DNA of 64,000 nucleotides, taken from positions 15,947,811 to 16,011,810 of the forward strand of contig NC_060904.1 of NCBI RefSeq assembly GCF_014805685.1, given 5' to 3'. Every line of letters begins with the position of its first letter. Within the stretch, counting starts at the first letter, position 1. The notes under the pieces are model-generated. The model had not been told where the DNA came from and did not search any database. It saw nothing but the letters and a program-made list of their open reading frames with translations. This document shows positions 25,194 through 36,894 of this stretch, piece by piece. Origin of the DNA: Silurus meridionalis. Taxonomy: Eukaryota > Chordata > Actinopteri > Siluriformes > Siluridae. A program made the translations under genes and the position numbers.

Positions 25194-25330
25194 GTAAGTG
25201 TTCAAAATTTTGTGGACATCTTACCATAAGAACCATGTTTAGGAAACAAACAAACAAATAAATAAAAATGTTGTTTAAATTTTGTGGGCACCTGACAATT
25301 AGGACCATGTATAAAAAAATAAATAACTTA
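24345..25330. repeat. Transposon-end-derived tandem array with (AAAT)n spacers, between the rab5a and efhb promoters
   Basis: About fifteen units of the form TTTGTGGACACCTGAC..ATTAGGACCATG are separated by AAATA-rich runs. The unit core matches the terminal sequence of the MITE family at 17080 and 29227. A higher-order pattern is visible: the variant GACACCTGA(T/C)TATTAGGGTC recurs near 24464, 24785 and 25055, with other variants in fixed order between. The open frames rich in YLFI on the minus strand are repeat artefacts. Confidence 0.9.
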
Positions 25331-25464
25331 TATGGTTATTTATTTTTGGCCTGAGCCCCGTCGTATCATCTGCGTTTCTCTTCAGCCAATCACATTTCAT
25401 TCTTCATTAATATTCATGAGAACCGTGCGTTGTATAGAATGTCGCTGTTGCTACGCGGAAATCG

Positions 25465-25477
25465 GTTGCTAGGCGAC
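25465..25477 (+). promoter_or_regulatory. efhb: X-box-like RFX site in the efhb promoter
   Basis: GTTGCTAGGCGAC is a near-palindromic X-box (GTTGC-TAG-GCGAC; one position off the ideal GCAAC half). It lies 66 bases upstream of the efhb ATG. RFX factors control many ciliary genes through such sites. A second GTTGCTACGC half-site lies at 25447-25456, and a CCAAT box at 25386-25390. Confidence 0.6.
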
Positions 25478-25542
25478 AGCAGGTAAACATTCCGGGTGGA
25501 AACAGAGCAAAGTTAGAATTAGAAAAGTTACACACGTTAAAG

Positions 25543-28500
25543 ATGACTGTTTCTGAAAAGACGATAAGATCCTGGAGATGCAGGGATCCTTTCCCGAGTA
25601 TTAGAGCGGTAATATAGCTATTAATAAGGCTGAGTTCAGATGCATTACCTGATGATGTGCTTTATAATTTATGTTTATTGAAATTGATTATTGTCTCTAC
25701 AACTGATTGAATAAATTCATTATACATGAGAGTAATGTACAATATTTATTTTTTGTATTCTTTGAAAAAAAGGCAGGGAAAAATGTACCAGACGGAGACA
25801 GGGCATGGGATTGTCTGCAGGAAATAAAACAAAGGGTGAGTAATGCTGCAAAATCGTCCATATGACTTTGTTGTTTTATCTCCTACATGTCACACTGGTG
25901 ATGTACATCATACAGCATACATCCTAAAGTCTGATATCATAAAATTGATCTTTTTAATGAACGATATAATCACACCATTTAGCAATCTTTATTAATTTTC
26001 CATACAAAATAAATACACAAATTAAAGCTGATGCTTCTTACTGAATGACTGATTAAACAAATGTGGGAATTTTGTAATAAATTAATCGTTGGAGTCGATG
26101 TGAAACACATTGATCTCCTGAAGGTTATTTTTTATATATGACGATGATAATATGACGTCGTTGCATGTTCTGACATGTTGTTTTGGGGTCATAAAGGTGT
26201 CAGGTTGTAAAATTTCCATTGTATAGAAATAAGGTGTGGAGAGGTTTTACCACTCATTAGTTCCACTGTTTGGTGGTAAATAACATTTGTGTTATGCCTT
26301 AATTACCAGACATAAAGGGCCACAAATGAGTCTACTCAGTAAATGATTTAAAGGGTGCGTTTGTGGTACATACATGACAAAATGGTGCATAATACGATAT
26401 TATTTAATTGATATTGGTGGTAGAAGTTCCATGTTGTGCACCTGCTATGATATCTTCCTTGCATGGTTACCCGGTATGGACATTTGTTTGCAGACACCTG
26501 ACTATAAGATTCATGTGGTTTTTGAACATCCCATTCCACATTTAGTCCCAATTTTCTGTTGGAAGATGTTCCACTAGATTTTAAAGTGTGCTTGTGGAGA
26601 TTTGTGTGAGATTTATTGAGCCACAAGGGGGTTAGTGAAGTCAGGAACTGATGATGATGAGATGAGGAGGCCTGGGATGCATTCAGCATTCGTATAATTT
26701 ATCCCACACGTGTAAAATAGGTATGAGATCAGAGCTCTGTAGAGGACTGATTCTCCAAAAAATGAGTAAAAAGTATTTGACTTTAAAATGTAGTGAAGTT
26801 CAAATAAAAGTCTCCTCAAATGGAAATCCTGCAGAAAAGTACAGATACGTTAAAAGCACATTAACGGATTACATTTACTTCCTTACTCATTGTGTGTACG
26901 TTTCTTTGTAAAGTGACACAGAACAGGTTAGTCATCTCAGATCCTTGGGATCAACTGTATTCCTAAACATGTTCTCGCTTCTTTGTAGCCTAATACACCC
27001 CTGCTGGTTCGGAAGTTCCTCAAGAGTAGACATCCGGAGCCAGGAACAGTGTGTGTGTCCGTCGGGAAAGCAAATGACCCTGATATCGCCAGTACTCTGG
27101 TGCATGGGAGACGCTCAGGGTCATCTATCAGTGTAAAGATTCCCATAGACATATATCTTATCTTATCTTATCTTATCTTATCTTATCTTATCTTATCTTA
27201 TCTTATCCTGTCCATAGTCAGCTAATGATAATGATAATGGTAATATAGAGTCTTATGTCTTTCAGCCATATAATATTTGATCTGATTTATTTATATCTCT
27301 ACAAACGATTCAGTTATTGAACACGTGTGTGTTTTTTCCTCCCCTTTTTTATAGGCTCAACTTCTGATCAGCCCACCACTTAAGACCCACTACCACGAGA
27401 GGCTGAGAGAGCTTCAGGAGGCGATTTATAGCAGCAGAAAAAAAGCTCCATTAGGACAGTCCCAGGTTTTAGGTCCAGGTCTACCAAATGATCTTGATCC
27501 TGAAACGACAACTTTTGGTTTTAAACCACTTTATGGTAAGAACAACAAGAGATACTTGTTCTCCTCTGCTGTTATTTGTTGTTATTTCTCCAAATTTGTG
27601 TCAGTGGTCAACCAGTAGCCTGAAACCAAGGAGTGTAAGGGGTAATCACAGAAGTCAAGTCTCTAGCTTTTGCTAGAATGTCTAGTACTATAGGTACATG
27701 TCAATGGCAGCTTAAGTCCTTAAGATATTGTGTTGCTCTTCGGAAGGTCGTGAGCTGATCTTGTGGAATCCTTCAACAAACCGTCAATAATATATTAATA
27801 TAATGTGTTTCTGTTGTAAGTTGCTTTGAATAATAGCATAATCCAAATTATCACATATTTTATGAATGTAGAAATGTCATTTGCAATTCTTTCAGTCCAG
27901 GGGCCACAGCCATTAGTGTCTACAGGGGGGCAAAATTGGCAATACTCTCTATGTTGGTGGATGCTAATTCTGACAGAACAGTAATAAAAATATTAAAAAA
28001 ATCATTGAAAATATAAATGTAAATTATATTTATATCCACAACATTGGAAGTGCTCAATTGTAATTGTTATTTTTTTTAAATTGCCAAACTTAGACACATA
28101 CTATACACCAAACAGGCATAACATTATGACCACCTGCCTAATGTTTTGTTGGTCCCCCTTTTGCTGCCAAAACAGACGTGACCTTTTGAGCATAAACAGC
28201 ATTAATGTTTTCAGTAATTTGAGCTACAGGAGCTCGTCTGTTGAATCGGATCACACGGACCAGCCTTCGCTCCCCACAGCATCAATGAGCCTCGGCCGCC
28301 CAGGACCCTGTCGCCGGTTCACCACTGTTCCTCCTTTTGAGCACTTGTGATTGATACTGATTGCTGTGGATCTGAGACATTCCACAAGAGCTGCAGTTTT
28401 GGAGATGCTCTGACCCAGTCGTCTAGACGTCACAATTTGGTCCTTGTCAAACTCAAAGCTCAAATCCTTACTACCCATTCTTCCTGCTTCTAACATCAAC

Positions 28501-29139
28501 TTCGAGGACAAAATGTTCACTTGCTGCCTTATAAATTTATCCCACTTACTAACCGCTGCCATTATAAAGAGATAATCAGTGTATTAGAATAGAATTGTAC
28601 TATATAAGATTATTGATGCATCCACTTATAAGAAAATCACACTAAAAAGAGCACTTCATCTCCATTATCAACTTAATCGCAGAAGAAACAATATTACAAA
28701 TGATATGTTTTGTTTATTTACGCAGAATTTACTGCTGGCGAACTAGTTAATCCGCAAAAAAAAACAGCAGAGCAAATAGAACAAGAAGTGCAAGAACCTC
28801 ATGAGCAATACCTCCGCTCGCACAATTCCTACTTTGTTGGTAAGTGAGACAGAACATAAATATACTGCACATCCATAACATCATAGCAAATGACAACTCC
28901 AAGAAGTGACCGGATTGACTTAGTATTCTAATTGGTGGTTTCTGGTTTTCAGGTGAGCGTGTGAACAGGAAATATGACGTGAGGAGTTACAAGGAGAACA
29001 GCAGGTTTGGTATGGTCACTCCACACAACAATGATGGACACAACGTCAGAAAATCACTCCAATGGCGCTGCAATACACAAATGTAAGCCTCATTTTGGCT
29101 AGCTAGCTAGCTAACTAGCTAGCTAGCTAGCTAGCTAGC

Positions 29140-29203
<64 letters not shown>

Positions 29204-32200
29204 ACTTTGTCGCACCAGAGCAACACTATATAGACAAAGGTTTGTGGACACCTGACTATATGACTGGTATTGTATGAGCTTTTTGAATCTTAAATTGCTT
29301 TTGAGATTTGTAAGATTCATCCTGCCCCAAAGGCATTGAAAAAGTTTGGGTCTCCAACAATTGTATGCTACCACATCCAAAGACATCCTATACAATTGTG
29401 TGCCTTTATCTTTGTGGTACAGTTTGGGAAAGAACCACAAATGGCTGGAAAGGTGTCCCAGTCCTTTTTTCCCCCATATTGTCTACATAGCTAATGTAGC
29501 TAACAAGTACAGGAAGTTGATTTCACCTAAAAGTATTCTAATTCGAATGTAATGCGTATGCAGGACATTTTCAAAATAAAAATGACATTTTTTGCCCCGA
29601 AAGGAACCACAGCGCAAAGTTTGTCTCAAAGCGATGTGACGACTTCCGAGAGAGGACGCAGTCGCAGATCGGCAAAGTGCGCGACCCGTAAGTTCTTAAT
29701 ACCGTCACTGCCGTGTACTTTATCATTAGATAGCTGACAAATGTTAATCTTTATTGATCAATTTTAGAATCGCAGACACCATGGGAGTTCCGGCTGACCA
29801 CACGTTCGGAGCGCCGCCGCGTCCAGACGACTTCGGTAATTTAAATCAAACTTGTGGATACTTGTTTTTATCTTGGCAACACTTGAGACTGTGCTGTTGT
29901 AGGAAAATGATTGAAAAAATGTATCATCTATCTATATATAACTATATATCTATATAACTATCATCAGAAAGTCACTAATATCACTGTGAATTATATTATT
30001 TTCCTATATAACAGCAAATGTTGTTCTATTCCTTTAATACCACAGCAATTAGACAATGGTTCCTTGTGTAAGTTGTGACATGTTAAAAATGTTGCCCCCC
30101 ACCATAAAAGAAGAAGAAGAACAACAAAAAAACAGCTTGTCGGGTAACAAAGAATCTTTAAATCATACTGTGTCAGCAGGTACGTGGCAGAAGGTGCGTG
30201 GCAGAGCAGTGATTGATGTCCCACTAAAAAAAAAACGTAAAACGTAAAAGCATGGTCGCGGCAGAATAAACCCATTTTTTGTTGTTGGTAAAACCAATGC
30301 CTGCTTCTTCTTTCTTCGACTTGGAGCCAGCAAGATCTCCACACTGGTGCCGTAACCCAGGACTTAGGAAGAGTTATTCAAGGGTCAAAGCCTTTGCACA
30401 GCTCCAGCGGACACAACACCAAGCCCTCTTTCCAGGTGCATACGGAGCAGAAACAGAGCTTCCAGGCACCGTTCCAAGCTCAGGAGATGGACCAGAAGGC
30501 ATTTCAGAGCAACGCTGGAAAAGCAGATTGCTCCAGCCGCAGCCGCCTACAGTACCAGTCAAAAGTTTAGAGACGCCGATTTGATGCCAGCTTTGCACAC
30601 TCTTGGCATCCTCTCAGTCAAGTTCATTAGGTAGTCACCCGGAATGGATTTCCAACAACCTTGAATAGTTCCCAGAAGTGTTGAGTGCTTGTTGTTTGCT
30701 TTTCCTTTGCTCTCTGGTCCAACTCATCCCAAACCATCTCAGCTGGATTTAGATCGGAAGATTGTGGAGGCCAGGTCATCTGATGCAGCACTTCAAGAAT
30801 CTCCTTCTTGAACAAATAGCTCTTACATAACCTAGAGTTGTGTTTGGGTCATTGTCCTGTTGGAAAACAAATAATGGTCCCACTTAGTGCAAACCAGTTG
30901 AAATAGCATGTCGCTGCAAAATGCTCTTACACTATCACACCTCCTCATCCATGCTTTACCGTGGGATCCATGCATTCAGTAACTCTCTGTGCATCTAACA
31001 AAGGCATGGTGGTTAAAACCAAAAATCGCTCGTTTTGACTCATCACACCAAAGGACAGTTTTCCACTGATCTAATGTCTATTCCTTGTGTTTTCTTGCCC
31101 AAGCAAGTCTCTTCTGCATGTTATTCTTCCAAAGTAATGTCTTCCTTGCTGCATTTTGACCATGAAAGCCTGACTAACGCAGTCTCCCCTGAACAGTGGA
31201 TAATGAAATATGTCTGCCAACGTATCCTCTGCAGCAGAGGGAGCTCTTGGTCTTCTTTTCCTAAAAAATCTCAAGAACTTTAAATATATTCCCAAGTACA
31301 ATCTTTAAAACCATCTCATGTTTAAAACATGAGATGGTTTTAAAGATTGTACTTGGGAATACATTTAAAGTTCTTGAGATTTTTTAGATTGACTTATCTT
31401 CTAATAATGTACTGTCTTTTCTCTTTACTTAAATCAGTGTTTCTTGCCACAATATGGATTTGTACAGTTGTACAGTTTTAGTTGCACTAATAAGGCTATT
31501 AACTCTTTACTCAGCCTTTCCGGGTGGTCTAAAGCACATAAAGAAAGCAAGAAATGTCACAAATGATCTCTTGACAAGGAACACCTGTGAATTAAACACC
31601 ATTCTTGTGAGTCTGATGAGAGAATGCTAAGTTGTCATCAAAGCCAAATGTATCTAGTTTGGACAATTCTAAATATAAAACACATACTGGGTTGTTTAAC
31701 ACTTAACTACTTAATTGCGTAAGCGTTCTTTCCTAGTTTATATATCTTTAATATTATTGTACAATGTTGAAATTTGTATTGGTACTGTAAATCGTGCTCA
31801 ACGTGATGGGGCAACAGAATGATGCTGAGGCTTTTCTTGAGTTGTATGAGTGGGTGGCTAACATGAGGGGCTAGCCAGCATCTGAATGGGCACTCCACCT
31901 TTTGCCACTCATCTCAAGGAAGGCCCAGCCTGTGGTCCAGCTTGTAGCCCAGAAGCTCCATGCTGGGAATCCTGAGCTGGTCTACTGGCGCTGTGGGGAC
32001 CCTGGGCATTTCCAGGACCAATGAACCATGATAAAAGTGGGGCTGGTGGTTCGGATCCCCATTGTGCCACAGGGCGCCCCCCGATTGGGCTTGGTATTTA
32101 CCGGAAGCCCGTGAGTATCCAAGGTGGTACATACCTCACTTTGGTGGATTCAGGCTTTGGTCAAAACTCTATAGACCAAAGCCTGGTTAAGTGTGAGGCA

Positions 32201-35200
32201 TTGAATAGAGCATGCAGGGTGAAGATGAGGTGAAGGTGAGAATATACAGGAATATGTATTAGTGGCCATCTGCACCGATCAGACATAACATTATGACCAT
32301 CTGCCTAATATTGTGTTGTTTCGCCTTTTGCTGCCAAAACAGTCCTGACCTGTCGAGCATTAACAGCATTAAATTCCTCAGCTATTTGAGCTACAGTAGC
32401 TCGACAGCCTTTGATGAAACAGACGAGAGCTGCGGATCCTACAAGAGCTGCAGTTTTGGAGATGCTCTGATCCAGTCGTCTAGCCATCACAATTTCGCCC
32501 TTGTCAAAGGTGCTCAAGTCCCTATGCTTGCCCATTTTTCCTGCTTCTAACACATCAACTTTATGGACATAATGTTCACTTGCTGCCTAATAAATCCCAC
32601 CCAATAACAGGTGCCATGATGAAGAGATAATCAGTATTATTCACTTCACTTTTCATAATGTTGTAATGTTATAATGTAATGCCTGGTCAGTGTAAATACT
32701 TTTACACTCAGGTCAGGTTTGCATCAGGCAAGCACAGAGAAAGAGAAGGGCTCACTTGAGGAGACAGAAAAGTAAAAGACTGTGGTCCCATCTGTCCAAA
32801 GGACATTGTTAAAGTTGTCTTGTGGTTTGTTTAGACGCAACTTTGCAAACATAAGCCGTGCTGCCATGTTCTTTTTAGAGAGAGGAGACTTTTTTTTTGG
32901 CAATCTATACATACAAACAAAACTTGTTCAGCCTTTTCTAACTGTACTGCCATGAACTTTAACATTTAACATTCTAATTGTGCCCTGAGTCTAAGATGCA
33001 ACTCATGAGATTTTTTTGTAGTTTCTTTGAGCATTGTGCAGTCTGACCTTGGGGTGAATTTTCTGGCACAACCATCCCTGGAAAGATTGGCAACTGTCTT
33101 GAATGTTTTATACTTGTGAATAATGTTTCTCACTATAGAACGATGAGCTTTAAATTGTTTGGTAATGGCCTTATAACCGTTTCCAGCTTCAAATGTCTTT
33201 GCTTGCCATTGTGTTAGCCAAATGACCTTTAGACCAATCAGAATTAAACATTTTAAAACAGTGTAATACACTAATCCCCAACTTTAGCGCTTTGAATCTG
33301 GCGCCCCCGGTTTATCGCAGAATTGCATTTGCCAGTTGGAGTTTTATGTTAAAATAAATAAATGTATTAATAAAAATACAATTATTAATTATAAAATGAA
33401 GTAAAATGTTACAGTACTGTATACATAAAATAGCATTTTTGGGATGGCGTTTATTTATCATGTTTTTTTGGAACATAACCACCGCGATAAACGGGGAATT
33501 ACAGTATACAATTTTTTTGTAAGCACCATACAATTCTAAGAAATGTCTTCAGGTTTGCTTTATTATTATGACACATACATGCTGACTAATTAGTACCACT
33601 GTTATAAGAGGTGAATCGTGGACTTTCATCGAAGCCCCTCGAGTTAGTGTACCAGCACTGTCCATATTGAATTATAGATTTATTTCTCCACTAAGGTGCA
33701 GCAGATGCCCTGCACTCCACACCACCTTTAGAGCACAGGAAAGGCCAGGACAGAAGTAGCACGCTGGTCAGTGCCGTACGTCAGCACCTGAAGAAGGCCA
33801 ACTTCCAAAACTTCAACTCTTTGCTGCAAGCATTCAGACACTACGACAAGGTCAAAGGCTTGTTAGTGAAACATCACGGTTATACACAGTGCTTCTGGCT
33901 TATTAAGGAACACATAAGCATGCCTAATAATCTGGATATCCAGAGTATATCATGGTATACAAAAGCCCCCAGATGGGCAATTGCATGAAAAAAGAATTTT
34001 TCATACGCAAGTTATAATTTATTACAAAAGTTAGCTTTGCACTAGTTAGCTACAACTTGCTTTCAGTCATTATGCTTTTAAGCATTTTTTAGCATCACTA
34101 GCTAACTTCAATTATTATTAGCTTTAATGACAACTTTTTTTTACCATTACTAACTAATTTTTTACCCATCACTAACTAGTTATTGATTTAACCTTAGCCT
34201 AAATGTTAGGATTTCTAACAATCTACCTGATTTTAAATGACTGTCAGCTGTAATTTTAGCATTTCTAACCACTAATAACTAACTTTAATTCATTTTTAGC
34301 TTTAGTGCATTTCTGTTAGCATTCTCTGAAAACTCTAATTATTTGTATTTGTTTGTACTCATTTTTGCACACTTTTTAGGGCATGAATATTTAAATTAAT
34401 CTTTTTTCGGTCTAGAAAGCCCAGGGAGGTATTGATAAGGAGGACCTACAGGACATGTGTCATGAGTTTAACCTGGACCTTAGCACAGACATCCTGGACG
34501 ATCTTATGGACTACTGCGATGTTGATAAAGATGGGCTAATTAACTTCCTGGAATTTGCAAACTTCCTTAATTGGAAGGACAAAATGCCAATAAGTAGAGC
34601 AGAGCAAAGGATTTTGACAGGTGAGATCAATCAGTGTTTCAGTGCTAATGCAGTTTTTGATTACACATAATTAGAAGCACTCAGTATACTAGTGATGAAG
34701 TGATGACGACTGGAATGTACTTTTTCTCAGAAATGTCTTCATTAAACAGAAACCCGGTCAGAAAATCACCACAGCAATTTTTCTTAATGCTCATTTTTAG
34801 TAAGCATGTAAGTATGGAGGTTTTTAGGAAGACAAATACAGGACCATCACCCGAAGTGCGCCGTGAAGAAGCAGAAACAGCCTTGACGTTTCTGTATTGA
34901 TGTTTATAATGCACAGGAAGTCAATGCAGGTTGTTTTGACCTGAGCAGAGCATAAGGGTTAAAGTTTCTGTCCATCCTTTCAGAGCGAAAGCCCAGCACG
35001 ACCCTGGCTGTCAGCATGAGAACTGAGATTCAGGAAGCGGACGCAGAGAAACAGACTGGAACTGAAAGTCTGGCCAAGTGTGAAGACCTGGAACCCGTGA
35101 AGGTGGGGAGCTCTTTGAAAACCCCTAAAACACTGAGCAGAACCCGAGCAGAGCCAGAGCGCATCAACACATCATCCTCTGCCATCTGCGCCATCACGGG

Positions 35201-36850
35201 TGAGCTGGCTGCTAACAGTGAGTCACATTATGACCAATGGCTTGACTCGTGTGGGTCAAATGCTCAGAGTCTCGGGTGGCACATTTCACTCAGGACATTT
35301 TAGTTGTTTTTTAGCAACAATAGTAAACAACAGGCCCATAATGCTACAAGAATGTACATAGCATACATTCAACAATTATATACATAAATAGAAGACATTA
35401 GAGGACTTTTGTAACAACATTTAGTGTGTTAGACATAGATGCCCTTTTGCATGTAATAAACTCAGCACAATATACATATATTATCGTTATATCATCAGAC
35501 ATCAGAATGAAGAAAAAAATCACAGTGATCTACATTTACATCATTTGGCACATACTATTATTCAGACCAACTTACAATTATCTCATTTATACAATAGAGG
35601 GTTAAAGGCTTTGCTTGAGGGCCCAGCAGTGGCAGGAAATCGGATTTGAACTCATGACCTGCTAATCAAAAGTCCAGCATATTAACCACTCAGCTACCAC
35701 TTTCCTAAATGATCTCAGTGACAGTCAGTGTGGCATTGTTGATGGTGCCAACAGGGCTGGTTTGAGAGTTTCTCAAACTGCTAGGTTTTTTACACTCTTA
35801 ACAGTCTAAAGAGTGTACACAGAATTGCCACACTGGACAAGTAACTTTCCAACCGTGATAAGCAGAAAAGCATCTCAGAATAAAATGCAGTATGTTGAAT
35901 CTTGGGCTGTTTTGGGCCGAACGGTCAGGATTTTATGTAGTATATTAGGTTTTTCCCCCCTTTATGTTGGTAAAGATTGAAACATAAGAGCATACTAGTC
36001 TTGAAGAAAGTGTTATCATGTGCTTACACATATGGAAATCGAAGACAGCAATTCCCTGATCTGGTAATGACTTTATAACTGGATATTATGTAAACAATAT
36101 TAATGAAAAAGCAACCTACACACCTGCAACCTACACACTATTTCTGGCATAATATTATACCAGAGCAAATTGTGTGTGCTTTACATGCTTGTGATCTACA
36201 GATTACAATCGCACATATGGCGTTCCATCGGTGCGAACGGATCTGGCTGCCCCACGTATCAAGCGCATCAGTGACCGAACAAACTACGGTGAAGAGGGCA
36301 CGGCGTATGCATTACTGTTTCCCACACTGTACTCTCTATTCGGGGTGGATGAGAGACATTTCTTTTGCCCTCGCACCAAGGAAGAGGTGAGCCAACATGG
36401 GACATCAGTGAACTGTAAATGGTGTATTCTTATTGGATACTGATTTGTAAATGGTTGGCTGGGAGAAATTTGTTAAAACAAAGCTAAATAAAAAAGTCTT
36501 TAGAACTTCTGGCAAAAAACGACTCAGGAAACATGAGGAATTTATGACGTCACACAATCAGATCCATAGTCCTGTTTTATATGCAAACTGGAGAAGATGA
36601 TGGTAGGGGAAAACTTTCATTATACTAATTATGTAGGAATGAAACCTAGCTTAATTTGTTCAGTGAGCATGACATTTATGCGTACTGTATTTTGTCTTAA
36701 AATAATAATTGGAATAATAATTAAAAATAACTTAAAACCAAAAACCGGGCTTTTCCATCTCATGAGCTTAAGAACAAGATTTGGAGTTCTGTTTCTATTA
36801 AAATTACAATCTATGTATTTTGCATAATTAAGAGTAACTGGGGACATTTA

Positions 36851-36894
<44 letters not shown>

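Noticed and set aside
29991..30344. 117-codon minus-strand open frame in efhb intron 8
   Set aside because: It lies over the LTR-like sequence, has no recognised domain, and runs antisense to both the LTR and efhb.
30627..30815. Functional transposase gene
   Set aside because: Only the C-terminal part is readable. The rest is frame-broken and interrupted by a palindrome, so it is a dead Tc1 copy.
31914..32132. Small antisense gene of 72 codons
   Set aside because: It is the reverse of the Gypsy gag/protease remnant, which has recognisable motifs on the plus strand.
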